DNA of 64,000 nucleotides. Origin: Bradyrhizobium sp. ORS 285 (GTDB lineage: Bacteria; Pseudomonadota; Alphaproteobacteria; Rhizobiales; Xanthobacteraceae). The notes beneath the pieces are model-generated. The model had not been told where the DNA came from and searched no databases. It worked only from the letters and a program-made list of their open reading frames with translations. Position numbers and translations under genes: made by a program. Where the stretch lies: contig NZ_LT859959.1 of the NCBI RefSeq assembly GCF_900176205.1, forward strand, positions 5,849,001-5,913,000. The letters run 5' to 3'. Below, piece by piece: positions 44,201 through 53,523 of the stretch; position 1 is the first letter of the stretch, and each line of letters opens with the position of its first letter.

Positions 44201-45390
44201 GTCACGAGCTCCTTCTGGCGATATTCGGGCTTGTCCCAAAGCTTGTTGTCGAGGACCTCCGCGAGGATGTCGACGGCGCCGCGCACCTCGGCCTCGCCGA
44301 TGTAGAGTGGCGTGAAGCCGAAGCGCAGCGCGTCCGGCGCGCGGAAGTCGCCGATGACGCCGCGGGCGATCAGCGCGCGCATGATCGCATAGCCGTCGGG
44401 ATGACGGAACGACACCTGGCTGCCGCGCCGCGTCGCATCGCGCGGCGACGCCAGCGTCAGCGACGGGCAGCGCTTCTCGACTTCAGCGATGAACAGCTCG
44501 GAGAGCGCCATCGAGGCCTTGCGCACATCCTGCATCGACACGCCGTCCCAGGCGTCCAGCGCCGCATCGAGGGCTGCAAGCGCGATGATCGGCGGCGTGC
44601 CGATGCGCATGCGCTCGATGCCGCCGCCGGGGCGATAGTCGAGATCGAAGGCGAACGGCGCCTCGTGACCCATCCAGCCCGACAGCGCGGGAGGTGCGAT
44701 ATCGGCATGACGTGGCGCGACATAGATGAAGGCCGGCGCGCCGGGGCCACCGTTGAGATATTTGTAGGTGCAGCCGACCGCGAAATCCGCGTCGGCACCG
44801 GCGAGATCGACCGGCACGGCGCCCGCGGAATGCGCGAGATCCCACACCGTGAGCGCGCCAACGACATGGGCCTTCTTCGTCAATGCCGCCATGTCGTGCA
44901 TGCGGCCGGTGCGGTAGTCCACCTCGGTCAGCATCATCACGGCGACATCGCCGTCGATCGCGGCCTCGACCTGCTCGGGCTCCACCACCTTCAGCGCTGC
45001 GCGATCGCCGAGCATGCGGATCAGGCCTTGCGCCATGTAGAGATCGGACGGAAAGTTGCCGCTGTCCGACAGGATCACGCGGCGACCCGGATTGAGCGAC
45101 AGCGCCGCGGCGAGCGCCTGATAGACCTTGATCGACAGCGTGTCGCCCATCACGACCGTGCCGGGCGCTGCGCCGATCAGCCGCGCGATGCGGTCGCCGA
45201 CGCGGCGCGGCTGCACCATCCAGCCGGCGCTGTTCCAGCCGCGGATCAGCTCCTGGCCCCATTCCGCCTCGAGCATCCGGGCCACGCGGGCGGGCACCGC
45301 CGCGGGCAGCGCGCCGAGCGAATTGCCGTCGAGATAGATGACTCCGTCAGGAATCCTGAAAAGCGATCGGGTGTGAGAAAAATCCGCCAT
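44197..45390 (-). CDS. kynU: Kynureninase
   Basis: A 397-residue PLP enzyme that cleaves L-kynurenine to anthranilate and alanine. Landmarks are [43 protein letters not shown] and [14 protein letters not shown] with the PLP lysine. It starts at 45390 (an upstream frame to 45510 has no family sequence) and is the first gene of kynU-kynA-kynB. A perfect dyad 23 bases upstream is a likely control site. Anthranilate from here has no degrading genes in the window. Confidence 0.95.
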   Translation of the reverse strand: MADFSHTRSLFRIPDGVIYLDGNSLGALPAAVPARVARMLEAEWGQELIRGWNSAGWMVQPRRVGDRIARLIGAAPGTVVMGDTLSIKVYQALAAALSLNPGRRVILSDSGNFPSDLYMAQGLIRMLGDRAALKVVEPEQVEAAIDGDVAVMMLTEVDYRTGRMHDMAALTKKAHVVGALTVWDLAHSAGAVPVDLAGADADFAVGCTYKYLNGGPGAPAFIYVAPRHADIAPPALSGWMGHEAPFAFDLDYRPGGGIERMRIGTPPIIALAALDAALDAWDGVSMQDVRKASMALSELFIAEVEKRCPSLTLASPRDATRRGSQVSFRHPDGYAIMRALIARGVIGDFRAPDALRFGFTPLYIGEAEVRGAVDILAEVLDNKLWDKPEYRQKELVT

Positions 45391-45412
45391 GCTGCCTTGC
45401 TCTGTTCGCCAT

Positions 45413-45431
45413 CCCGAATGCATGATTCGGG
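45413..45431. promoter_or_regulatory. Candidate operator of the kyn operon
   Basis: CCCGAAT-GCATG-ATTCGGG: perfect 7 bp arms around five bases, 23 bases upstream of the kynU ATG and 85 bases before the divergent DUF4864 gene. In other bacteria the kyn operon is controlled by an Lrp-type KynR; no such gene is in the window, so the binder is unknown. Confidence 0.45.
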
Positions 45432-45515
45432 CCGCAAGAGACCAGATCGACCGGCGCCCCATTGTCCGCCGCCTGATCTTGGCTCTGTCATGACAGCCGT
45501 CACGGAGCAAGTGCG

Positions 45516-45920
45516 ATGCGCGTTTCAGCCTGGCTCATCTGCCTCAGCCTGCTTTCGACGCCGGCCCTCGCCGGCAGCGACGTCACCGCCGCGCAGGGTG
45601 TCATCCGCGCCCAGGAGCAGGCGCTGGCCCGCGACGACGGCGCGAGCGCCTATGCGCAGGCGGCCCCGGAAATCCAGGCGCTCTTCCCGAGCATCGAGGT
45701 CTTCATGGCGATGGTGCGCGAGGGCTATGCACCGGTCTACCGCCACAAGAGCTTCGAGTTCGGCGCAGCGCAGGCGGAGGACGGCGTAATCGCCCAGCGC
45801 GTCCACATCGTCGATGCCAATGGCGAGGCCTGGGAGGCGCTCTACACCCTGCAAACGCAGCCGGACGGCAGCCTCAAGATCACCGGTTGCTCGCTGTTGA
45901 AGACCGGCCAGTCGGTGTGA
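45516..45920 (+). CDS. Exported DUF4864 protein
   Basis: A 134-residue protein with a signal peptide (WLICLSLLSTPALA, cleaved near residue 19), then an NTF2-like small domain (AQGVIRAQEQALARDDGASAYAQAAPEIQALFPS in outline; WEALYTLQTQPDGSLKITGCSL at the end) matching DUF4864 as I know it. Periplasmic. Function unknown. It is divergent from kynU, shares its promoter region and ends seven bases before the converging TAXI gene. Confidence 0.82.
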   Translation: MRVSAWLICLSLLSTPALAGSDVTAAQGVIRAQEQALARDDGASAYAQAAPEIQALFPSIEVFMAMVREGYAPVYRHKSFEFGAAQAEDGVIAQRVHIVDANGEAWEALYTLQTQPDGSLKITGCSLLKTGQSV

Positions 45921-45926
45921 ATCAGT

Positions 45927-47249
45927 TCAGCGCGACGGCGTCGGCGGACCGCCGTGCTGCTGGCGCCATTGCAGGAATTGGCGGAACAGCGCGCTGCGCT
46001 CGGCTGGATCATTCGAGATCTGTCCGCCGGTCCGGCGCACGAAATTCTCGAACTGCTGCTGCTGCACGTCGGCGACCTGCGGCCGCGGCGTCATGTTGCG
46101 GGCAACCAGCCAGTCATCCGCCGCCTTGAAGCGCTTCCAGCCGGGAATGACAGCCACGATGCTTGATTCCTTCCACTTCGGATGCCGCGGCGGCTTCATG
46201 AACTCGTCGTAGTTGGCGAAGAACGCGTCGACGAAGCGCGCGACCTTGCGGTAGCGCTCGGTATTCTCAGGCCAGTTGTAGCTGACCAGCAGCATGCCGA
46301 TCGCCACCGTCTCGACGGTCTCGCCGGGATTGAGCAGGTTCGGATACTCCTCCGCCGCCAAGGTCGTCGGCAGATACAGGTCCTGCAGCCGGCGATCGTA
46401 GGGGATCGTCACCAGATGCAGCGCGCGGTTTTCGTTCCTGATGTTGCGGGCGAGCTGGAACACCTTGCCGGTCGAGACGATGTAGGCGTCGGCCTCGCCG
46501 TCGATCAGCTTCTGGATCGATTTCGCATCGTCCGTCGCGTAGTCGAACGACGCGGTCATGCCGAGCCGGTTGAAGATCACGCGCGCCGAATAGAAGCCGA
46601 CATCGGTCGGCGCGATGATGCGCTTGCCGTTGAGATCGAAGATCGAGCGGATCGAGGACCGCGCGATGACGTGAATCTCGTTGTGATAGAGCCGCGCGAT
46701 GTAGCGGAGCTGCGAGGTGATGTCCGGGATGCCGTATTGCAGGCGGTAGAACTCGGGCACGTCGGCGGCGACCGCGCCCATGTCGATGCTCTTGAGGAAC
46801 AGGATGTCGGACACGTTGCGCACCGGCCCCTTGCCGAGCACCGGCAGCACGCGGACATTGGTCTGGTCGTCGAGCACGCGCGCCATGTCGGAGCCGAACA
46901 CCGAAGTCGCGCCGCCGGCCGGCGCGGTGATGATGGTGACGGTGCCGTCATTGACGTCGTTCGGATTGGGCAGCCGCCACACGTCGGGTCCGCTGCCGGG
47001 CACCGGCGACAGCGACGCCGGCAGGCCGGCGGGACGCGGCGGCGCCGGCGCAATGGCCGCGTTGGGCTTGGCTGGCGCGGGCGCGACCGGCACGATCACT
47101 GAGCGGGTGGCCGCGGAGCGCGGCGGCTGCGATGCTTGCGGCTGCTGTTGCAGTTGCGGCCAGGCCTGCGCGGAGGCATCGCTCATCATGAGCCCGGCGG
47201 CGAGCGCGGCAACAACCCCAAGCGAAACGGCGCGTGAAACGATGGACAT
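45927..47249 (-). CDS. TAXI-family TRAP transporter solute-binding protein (orphan)
   Basis: A 440-residue exported protein. The signal peptide covers about 1-28 (VVAALAAGLMMSDASA), then a low-complexity Gln/Pro/Ala-rich segment (about 30-85), then a TAXI/NMT1-like binding domain (TVTIITAPAGGATSVFGSDMARVL; VGFYSARVIFNRLGM; DAYIVSTGKVFQLARN). No TRAP membrane subunits are encoded nearby, and the disordered N-terminal insert is unlike standard TAXI proteins, so it may work as a periplasmic sensor or with a distant permease. Start at 47249 with AGGAGG about eleven bases upstream. Confidence 0.82.
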   Translation of the reverse strand: MSIVSRAVSLGVVAALAAGLMMSDASAQAWPQLQQQPQASQPPRSAATRSVIVPVAPAPAKPNAAIAPAPPRPAGLPASLSPVPGSGPDVWRLPNPNDVNDGTVTIITAPAGGATSVFGSDMARVLDDQTNVRVLPVLGKGPVRNVSDILFLKSIDMGAVAADVPEFYRLQYGIPDITSQLRYIARLYHNEIHVIARSSIRSIFDLNGKRIIAPTDVGFYSARVIFNRLGMTASFDYATDDAKSIQKLIDGEADAYIVSTGKVFQLARNIRNENRALHLVTIPYDRRLQDLYLPTTLAAEEYPNLLNPGETVETVAIGMLLVSYNWPENTERYRKVARFVDAFFANYDEFMKPPRHPKWKESSIVAVIPGWKRFKAADDWLVARNMTPRPQVADVQQQQFENFVRRTGGQISNDPAERSALFRQFLQWRQQHGGPPTPSR

Positions 47250-47555
47250 AGCGCAACGGCCTCCTGCACCATCGCGATGCCGCCGCAGCAATCTCACTGG
47301 CCCTGAGCATTCGCCTCGGTGCCTGCCCTGCGTCAGGCAAGCGACGGGCGACCGCGGCCTCGGCTGAGACCTCGCGACAAATCCACTTCGCGATGCGAAG
47401 CGCGCGGGACCCCACAGCCCTCGCTGGCCTCGATCGAGATCGTAGTTGCGGAATCGGATTCGATGGATTTGCGGCGGCGGACGGGATTTTGTATGACGGC
47501 GTGCATATGAAGCCGGATCGGGTCCGACTGTTGCCCCCGCGCAACGGCGCTCCGC
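47250..47555. other. Gene-free gap
   Basis: 306 bases between the start of the TAXI gene and the end of the MFS gene. I see no gene, strong hairpin or repeat; the promoter of the TAXI gene should be in the left part, but no clear -35/-10 pair is visible. Confidence 0.6.
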
Positions 47556-48857
47556 TTAGGCCGCCAGCCGGTGTTGCCGCCGGGCCAGAATGAGAAGCGT
47601 CACCACGATCGCGAGGTTGAGCGCATTCCAGGCGATGCCGTTGGCGAAGGCCGCGGCGTAGGACCCGGTGGCGTCGAAGATCACGCCCGACACCCAGCCG
47701 CCGAAAGACATGCCGAACACCGAGGCGAAGATGACGATGCCGACCCGGGTCGCTGCCTCGCGGGCCGGCATCGCCTCGCGCACGATGATGGCGTAGCTCG
47801 GCACGATGCCGCCCTGGAACAGGCCGAACATGCCGGAAATCAGATACAACGACGTGAGGCCGTCGAAGAACAAATAGAACAGCAGCGCAAAGCCCTGCGC
47901 CAGCGAGCCGATCAGCAGCGTGCGCATGCCGCCGACGCGGTCGGCGAGGAAGCCCGAGCCGATCCGGCTGACGATGCCGAGCGCCATCATCAGGGACAGC
48001 ATCTGCGCGCCGACCGCGACGCCGTAGCCGAGGTCGCCGCAATAGGCGACGATATGCACCTGCGGCATCGCCATCGCCACGCAGCAGGCGATCGCGGCGA
48101 CGCTGAGCAGCACGGTCAGCGCATTGGTGGAGATCGGCAGGCTCAGTTGCGGCGGCGGGGCCTGGCTGTGGTCATGCGCTCCGGCGCCGCCCATCCGCGC
48201 GCGCAGCACCAGCAGCAGCGCCGACATCGTCACCGCGCAGAAGATGCCGAGCGCGACATGGGTGGCGCGCCAGCCGATCTGCTGCACGCCGTAATTCACC
48301 AGCGGCGGCCACACCGTGCCGGCGACGTAGTTACCCGAAGCGACAATCGTGACGGCGAGCCCGCGATAACGCTCGAACCAGTGCGACGCCTCGGCCATCA
48401 GCGGCGCGAAGGTCACGGACGAGCCGAGCCCGATCAGGAAATACACCGCCTGGAACTGCCACAGCGTCACCGAGGCCCCGGCCAGCAGATAGGCTGCGGC
48501 CGTGGTGGCGATGGACAGCGCCATCGCGGTGACGATGCCGAAGCGGTCGGTGATGCGGCCGACGATGACGCCGCCGAGGCCGAAGCCGAACATCGTCAGC
48601 GTATAGGCCAGCGACACCGCGCCGCGGCTCGCCGCATATTCGGCCTGCACGGTCGGCAGCACGACCACGACGGTCCACATCCCGGCGCCGCCGATGGAGC
48701 CGATCACGAGCGCCAGCGCCAGCCGCGCCCAGGCCTGGCGCGAGTCCGGTGTGAAGTGAGGCGCGTCCTCGAATCTTGTGGTGGGTCCGTGCACGATGCC
48801 GGCAACTTCGTCGCCGCATGCCGCGGGGTCAAGCCGCATTGCTGCGGGCTTGGGCAT
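47556..48857 (-). CDS. MFS transporter
   Basis: A 433-residue major facilitator with about twelve hydrophobic segments. The first follows LALALVIGSIGGAGMWTVVV, and the loop 2-3 signature region reads GGVIVGRITDRFGI. A histidine-containing central loop (GGAGAHDHSQAPPPQ) separates the halves. The N-terminal 55 residues are soluble. The substrate cannot be told; the general look is of the organic-anion (OFA-like) group. ATG at 48857 (48839 possible); the longer frame reads through a GC-rich repeat. No local regulator. Confidence 0.85.
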   Translation of the reverse strand: MPKPAAMRLDPAACGDEVAGIVHGPTTRFEDAPHFTPDSRQAWARLALALVIGSIGGAGMWTVVVVLPTVQAEYAASRGAVSLAYTLTMFGFGLGGVIVGRITDRFGIVTAMALSIATTAAAYLLAGASVTLWQFQAVYFLIGLGSSVTFAPLMAEASHWFERYRGLAVTIVASGNYVAGTVWPPLVNYGVQQIGWRATHVALGIFCAVTMSALLLVLRARMGGAGAHDHSQAPPPQLSLPISTNALTVLLSVAAIACCVAMAMPQVHIVAYCGDLGYGVAVGAQMLSLMMALGIVSRIGSGFLADRVGGMRTLLIGSLAQGFALLFYLFFDGLTSLYLISGMFGLFQGGIVPSYAIIVREAMPAREAATRVGIVIFASVFGMSFGGWVSGVIFDATGSYAAAFANGIAWNALNLAIVVTLLILARRQHRLAA

Positions 48858-49334
48858 GCAGAAGCAGCGCAACAAAAGTGGGCTTGGGTCGCGCGTGCGC
48901 GCGCATTTCCGAACTGCCGTTCGCACGAGGTGATGAGGAGCGATCGTATTGAATGTGGGTGCAAGCTCGCGCCTCACGCACGGTGCGCTCCCTCTCCCCG
49001 TTCTTACGGGGAGAGGGTTGGGGTGAGGGGCAGCCACACGGGAAGTGTGAGTTGGGCAGACACGCGGGCACCGCCCCCGCGGAAAGCCCCCCTCACCCGG
49101 ATGGCATCTGACGATGCCATCCGACCTCTCCCCGCCTTAGCGAAGCTGCGCTTCGCCCTGGCGGGGCGAGGTACACCGAGCGCGCGGTGGGACTTTCCCA
49201 AACGCGAGCGGCGCGAATTGTGGCCAAAGCCGGCACCAGCAGCAGGAAGAGTGGACTAGGTGTCTTCTCCCCCCCTTTGCCGCCCAGCGCCTCCTGCGCT
49301 AAGGTGCACCCCTCACGGAGCGATTTGCGCGCGG
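48858..49334. repeat. Gene-free gap with GC-rich repeat
   Basis: 48987-49150 holds the CCCTCTCCCC...GGGGAGAGGG repeat in its longest form, with GATGGCATC/GATGCCATC and a GAAGCTGCGCTTCG hairpin inside. It divides the MFS gene from the copper module. The promoter of the copper module should lie at about 49200-49330; I see no certain element. Confidence 0.6.
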
Positions 49335-49811
49335 ATGTCATTGGGGCTCACTCGGAACATGCTGATGGTGGCCGGGCGGTTGCTCGTGCTCGCTTACCTC
49401 GTCTGCGTGCTCAGCCCGGGTATCGCGCTCGCCTTCACCCCTGGCGCGGCGCCCTGTCTCGACGACGGTTCCGTGACGATGACGGTCTCGCATTCTCACG
49501 CTGCGCATCACGCAAGCAGCGACGGCACGATGATGCCGCAGATGCATGCGGCGCATCCGCATCATCACGGCAATGGTCTCGTGGCCGATGCCGGCCTGCA
49601 AACGCGGGACGCTCCTGCGCCCTCCGACCACGACCACGACAAGCTGCCCGGTCCCTGCTGCGCCATGATGTGTGCGGTCGGCCTGACCGCCGCATTGCCG
49701 GGCGTGACCCTGCCCTCGCCGGTGGCCACGGCCAGCGAGTCCGTCGGCGAGGCCAGCCTGCCCGGCCGCGCGCCGCCACTCCTGTATCGGCCCCCCATCG
49801 TCCTGATCTGA
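49335..49811 (+). CDS. Histidine- and methionine-rich exported small protein, copper module
   Basis: A 158-residue protein with an N-terminal hydrophobic signal or anchor (MLMVAGRLLVLAYLVCVLSPG) and a metal-ligand-rich middle: SHSHAAHH, MMPQMHAAHPHHHGNG and SDHDHDK, then PGPCCAMMCAVG. The pattern is that of DUF2946-like proteins found at copper and cobalt resistance loci. It probably binds Cu or another soft metal in the periplasm. First gene of the module, 71 bases before a small lipoprotein gene. Start choice is tentative: the ribosome site is weak. Confidence 0.72.
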   Translation: MSLGLTRNMLMVAGRLLVLAYLVCVLSPGIALAFTPGAAPCLDDGSVTMTVSHSHAAHHASSDGTMMPQMHAAHPHHHGNGLVADAGLQTRDAPAPSDHDHDKLPGPCCAMMCAVGLTAALPGVTLPSPVATASESVGEASLPGRAPPLLYRPPIVLI

Positions 49812-49882
49812 GCGAACGACGCCGGCTGCGCGCCTCGCACGCGCCGCTGCTCTGTTGTCATCGACAGATCAAGGGACTCTTC

Positions 49883-50170
49883 ATGTTGTCGCAATCGAAG
49901 GCGACGTCCGCGGCTGCTCGTGCGGCGCGGCGCAGCCTGCTTCTTCCATGCGTCGTGAGCGCCACGCTGCTCGCGACGACAGGGCTCGCCGCCTGCCAGA
50001 CGCGCACGCTCGCGCTGTCCGACGCCGATCCCGCCGATCCCTCAGCGCGCGTTGAGCCGGTGCGCACCTCCTCCGTCATCGCGCCCTACACGCCGCTGCG
50101 GCCCGTGGCCCCAACACGTTGGGGCCAGCGCGACTCATCCCGCGCGCCGCGAACCGAACCGAGCCGTTAG
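49883..50170 (+). CDS. Small lipoprotein, copper module
   Basis: A 95-residue protein with a basic N-terminus, a hydrophobic stretch and a lipobox TGLAAC (lipidated cysteine near residue 38), followed by about 57 residues with no recognisable domain. AAGGGA eight bases before the ATG. It ends nine bases before the TolC-like gene, so it is cotranscribed and may assist the outer-membrane component. Confidence 0.7.
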   Translation: MLSQSKATSAAARAARRSLLLPCVVSATLLATTGLAACQTRTLALSDADPADPSARVEPVRTSSVIAPYTPLRPVAPTRWGQRDSSRAPRTEPSR

Positions 50171-50179
50171 GAGCGCCCG

Positions 50180-51592
50180 ATGCAGGGGATTAAACGGATC
50201 GCGGCCCTCGCTGCTGCAATGGCGCTCGCCGGCTGCGCCTCGTTCTCGCCTGACGGCGGCATGAGCGTCGTCACCGACATCACCGCACGCACGACCGCCA
50301 AGGAGGTCGCCTCGGTCCGAACCGAGGACGATGCCGCGCGCGTGCGCGACGCCACGCATAGACTGCTCGCCCGGCCGCTGTCGGCGGATGCCGCGGTGCA
50401 GGTTGCGCTGTTCAACAACAAGGGGCTGCAAGCGGCCTTCCATCAGCTGGCGCTGAGCGAGGCGGATGCAATCGAGGCCAGCCTGCCGCCGAACCCGACC
50501 TTCTCGCTGATGCGCATCAGCGGCGACGGCGCGTTCGAGGCCGAGCGCCAGGTCGCCGGCGACATCCTGGCGCTTGCCACCCTGCCGCTGCGCTCGGAGA
50601 TCGCACGCGAGCGCTTCCACCAGGCGCAGCTGCGGGCCGCACTCACCACGGTCCGGCTCGCCGCCGAGGTTCGCCGCGCGCATGTGCGCGTCGTCGCCGC
50701 CAATCAGCTCGTGACGCTGCTGGTCGAGGCGCAATCGGCGGCGGAAGCCACCGCAAAGCTCGCCGCCAAGCTCGGCGAGACCGGCGCGCTCAACCGCCTC
50801 GACCAGGCCCGCGAGCAGGTGTTCTACGCCGAGACCACCGCCGAGCTCGCAACGGCCCGCCGCGCCGCGGGAAGCGCGCGCGAGCGGCTGATCCGGCTGA
50901 TGGGCCTGTGGGGCGACGACCTCACCTTCCGCCTGCCCGACCATCTCCCCACGCTGCCACGCCGGCCGCTGACCGAGCCCTTCATCGAGCGCGATGCGGT
51001 GGCGCATCGCATCGACCTGCAGATCGCGCGGCAGGAGCTGACCGCGCTGGCGACCTCGCTCCAGCTCACCGAGGCGACGCGCTTCGTCACCTTGCTCGAC
51101 CTCGCCGGCCTCGACCGCAGGACCGGCGAGGCGGATGGCCGCGTCATTCGCGAGCGCGGCTATGATGTGCAGTTCCAGATCCCGATCTTCGACGGCGGCG
51201 AGGTACGCCTGCGGCAGGCGGCCGAGACCTACAACATCGCCTTCAACCGCCTCTCCGAGCGCGCCGTCACGGTCCGCTCCGAGGCGCGCGATGCCTATCA
51301 CAGCTATCGCGCCGCCTACGACATCGCCGGCCACTACGCCCGCGAGGTGCTGCCGCTGCGGCAGATCATCAGCGAGGAGATGCAGCTGCGCTATTCCAGC
51401 ATGCAGGTCGACATCTTCGCCCTGCTGCTCGAGGCGCGGCAGCGCCTCGCATCACGCCGCGCCGCGATCGATGCGGTCAGGGACTTCTTCCTGGCCGAGG
51501 CCGAGCTGTCGGCCGCCGTCGATGGCGGAGTGACGGCCGGCGAAGATACGACACAGCAGACCGCGAGCGCGCTCGCGCCAAGCAACGACTGA
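50180..51592 (+). CDS. TolC/CusC-family outer-membrane efflux lipoprotein
   Basis: A 470-residue outer-membrane factor with a lipobox signal (MALAGC, acylated cysteine near residue 19). The TolC-type repeated helical regions follow (QVALFNNKGLQAAFHQLALSEADAIEA; ETGALNRLDQAREQVFYAE; AYHSYRAAYDIAGHYAREVLPL). It normally partners an inner-membrane pump and adaptor, but neither is in the window, so it either works with a distant system or serves only as an outer-membrane exit. Next gene 13 bases on: multicopper oxidase. Confidence 0.87.
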   Translation: MQGIKRIAALAAAMALAGCASFSPDGGMSVVTDITARTTAKEVASVRTEDDAARVRDATHRLLARPLSADAAVQVALFNNKGLQAAFHQLALSEADAIEASLPPNPTFSLMRISGDGAFEAERQVAGDILALATLPLRSEIARERFHQAQLRAALTTVRLAAEVRRAHVRVVAANQLVTLLVEAQSAAEATAKLAAKLGETGALNRLDQAREQVFYAETTAELATARRAAGSARERLIRLMGLWGDDLTFRLPDHLPTLPRRPLTEPFIERDAVAHRIDLQIARQELTALATSLQLTEATRFVTLLDLAGLDRRTGEADGRVIRERGYDVQFQIPIFDGGEVRLRQAAETYNIAFNRLSERAVTVRSEARDAYHSYRAAYDIAGHYAREVLPLRQIISEEMQLRYSSMQVDIFALLLEARQRLASRRAAIDAVRDFFLAEAELSAAVDGGVTAGEDTTQQTASALAPSND

Positions 51593-51605
51593 CAGGAGAG
51601 CACGC

Positions 51606-52925
51606 ATGTTGTCACGCCGAACCCTGCTCGGCTCCGCGGCGCTGGCCGGCGCCTCCGCCGTGTCTGGCCGCGTCCAGGCCGCCGCGATTCCGGAAGCCGT
51701 CACCATGGACAAGACGGTGATGCAGCCGCCGCTGCGCCCCTCAGCCGGCCCGGACTATCAGCCGGTGGTGACGCTGAACGGCTGGTCGCTGCCGTTCCGC
51801 ATGAACGGCGATTGGAAGGAATTCCATCTCGTCGCCGAGCCTGTCACGCGCGAATTCGCACCGGGCATGACCACGCATCTCTGGGGCTATAACGGTCAGT
51901 CGCCGGGCCCGACCATCGAGGCGGTCGAGGGCGATAAGGTCCGGATCTTCGTGACCAACAGACTGCCGGAATACACCACCGTGCACTGGCACGGCGTGAT
52001 CCTGCCCTGCGGCATGGACGGCGTCGGCGGCCTGACCCAGCCGCACATCAAGCCCGGGAAGACCTTCGTCTACGAGTTCGAGATGAAGCATGCCGGCACC
52101 TTCATGTATCACCCGCATGCCGACGAGATGGTGCAGATGGCGATGGGCATGATGGGCATGATCGTCGTGCATCCGCGGGGAGCCGTGCCGCCGCCCGTCG
52201 ACCGCGACTACGTGTTCGTGATGTCGAGCTATCGCATCGAGCCCGGCAGCTATCTGCCCAAGGTCAACGAGATGACCGACTTCAACATGTGGACCTGGAA
52301 CGCGCGGGTGTTTCCCGGCATCGATCCGATGCCGGTGCGGCTCGGCGATCGCGTGCGCATCCGCATCGGCAATCTCACCATGACCAACCATCCGATCCAT
52401 CTGCACGGCCACAAGTTCAAGGTGACCGGCACCGACGGCGGCTGGCTGCCCGAGGCCGCACAATTCCCTGAGACCACCACGGACGTGCCGGTCGGCGCGG
52501 TCCGCGTGCTCGACTTCATCGCCGACAATCCCGGCGACTGGGCGTTGCACTGCCACAAGTCGCATCACACCATGAATGCGATGGGCCATGACATGCGCAA
52601 CCTGATCGGCGTCTCGCGCAAGGAGCTCGCGGCCGCCGTCGGCAAGCTCGCGCCGGAGGGCATGGTGATGGGCCACACCGGGATGGCGATGGGCACCATG
52701 GAGATGCCGGCGCCGGACAACACGCTGCCGATGATGACGGGCAACGGCCAGTTCGGCCCGATCGAGATGGGCGGCATGTTCACGACCATCAAAGTGCGCG
52801 AAGGCCTCGCGCGTGACGACTATCGCGATCCCGGACCGTATCAGTTCCCGCAAGGCACCGTCGCCTACGAGGTCGCCAGCGCGCCGGAGCCGGTGCGGCA
52901 GCGCACGAACCGTAGGGCGGATTAG
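51606..52925 (+). CDS. Multicopper oxidase (CopA-like), Tat-exported
   Basis: A 439-residue laccase-type oxidase with a twin-arginine signal (LSRRTLLGSAALAG, cleaved near VQA). All copper motifs are present: HWHG, HPHAD, HPIHLHGH and HCHKSHHTMNAMGHDM. A methionine-rich tail segment (MVMGHTGMAMGTMEMPAP) is typical of copper-resistance oxidases. It should oxidise Cu(I) to Cu(II) or phenolics in the periplasm. The last four codons and the stop (CGT AGG GCG GAT TAG) are the beginning of a palindromic repeat, so the original C-terminus has been altered. Confidence 0.92.
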   Translation: MLSRRTLLGSAALAGASAVSGRVQAAAIPEAVTMDKTVMQPPLRPSAGPDYQPVVTLNGWSLPFRMNGDWKEFHLVAEPVTREFAPGMTTHLWGYNGQSPGPTIEAVEGDKVRIFVTNRLPEYTTVHWHGVILPCGMDGVGGLTQPHIKPGKTFVYEFEMKHAGTFMYHPHADEMVQMAMGMMGMIVVHPRGAVPPPVDRDYVFVMSSYRIEPGSYLPKVNEMTDFNMWTWNARVFPGIDPMPVRLGDRVRIRIGNLTMTNHPIHLHGHKFKVTGTDGGWLPEAAQFPETTTDVPVGAVRVLDFIADNPGDWALHCHKSHHTMNAMGHDMRNLIGVSRKELAAAVGKLAPEGMVMGHTGMAMGTMEMPAPDNTLPMMTGNGQFGPIEMGGMFTTIKVREGLARDDYRDPGPYQFPQGTVAYEVASAPEPVRQRTNRRAD

Positions 52926-52993
52926 CGCCAGCGTAATCCGCCGCCTCGGCGGCCCCGGACCATGGCGGATGACGCTCCGCTAATCCGCCCTAC
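52911..52993. repeat. CGTAGGGCGGATTAGCG palindromic repeat, copy 1, overlapping the oxidase stop codon
   Basis: CGTAGGGCGGATTAGCG at the left, GCTAATCCGCCCTACA at the right, forming an imperfect hairpin. Its first 15 bases are the last codons and stop of the multicopper oxidase gene. Confidence 0.72.
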
Positions 52994-53042
52994 ACAACCA
53001 TACCGCGATCACGCGTGACAAACAGATGATCAGGAGCCCATT

Positions 53043-53504
53043 ATGAAGACCGCAACCTCACTCGTCGCGGCAGCCGCGGCCGTGCTGCTCGCCCTCGCGC
53101 CTGCGCACGCCCATGAGCAGCATGGCACGCGCGGCTATGCCGCCGGCGAGCCCGGCGATCCCAAGCAGCCGTCGCGCACCGTCGAGGTGCTGCTCAGCGA
53201 GATGGAGTTCACGCCCGCACGCATCGAGGTGAAACGCGGCGAGCAGATCCGCTTCGTGCTGCGCAACACCGGCAAGGAGGATCACGAATTCCTGCTCGCC
53301 ACCAAAGCCGAGAACCTGAAGCACGCCGCCGTGATGAAGAAGCACCCGCATATGGAGCACGACGAGCCGAACGGCGCGCGGCTCGCCCCCGGCAAGACCG
53401 CCGAGCTGCTGTGGCGCTTCAGCAAGCAAGGCACGTTCGAATATTCCTGCCTGATCCCCGATCACCGCGAGTTCGGCATGACCGGCCATGTCACCGTCAA
53501 GTGA
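53043..53504 (+). CDS. Exported cupredoxin-domain protein
   Basis: A 153-residue periplasmic protein. The signal peptide covers about 1-23 (cleavage after HAHA/AHA). The cupredoxin domain has copper ligands H81 (KEDHEFLL), C136 (YSCLIPD), H141 (DHREFG) and M146 (GMTGH), the type 1 blue-copper set. An extra His/Met-rich loop (KHAAVMKKHPHMEHDEP) may bind additional copper. Directly downstream of the multicopper oxidase, it probably passes electrons or copper to it. Confidence 0.9.
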   Translation: MKTATSLVAAAAAVLLALAPAHAHEQHGTRGYAAGEPGDPKQPSRTVEVLLSEMEFTPARIEVKRGEQIRFVLRNTGKEDHEFLLATKAENLKHAAVMKKHPHMEHDEPNGARLAPGKTAELLWRFSKQGTFEYSCLIPDHREFGMTGHVTVK

Positions 53505-53523
53505 CGATTGTCAATTTGTAGTT

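Noticed and set aside
47571..49259. A 562-codon open frame on the plus strand
   Set aside because: Antisense to the MFS transporter and through a repeat; rich in Arg, Asp, Ala and His without motifs.
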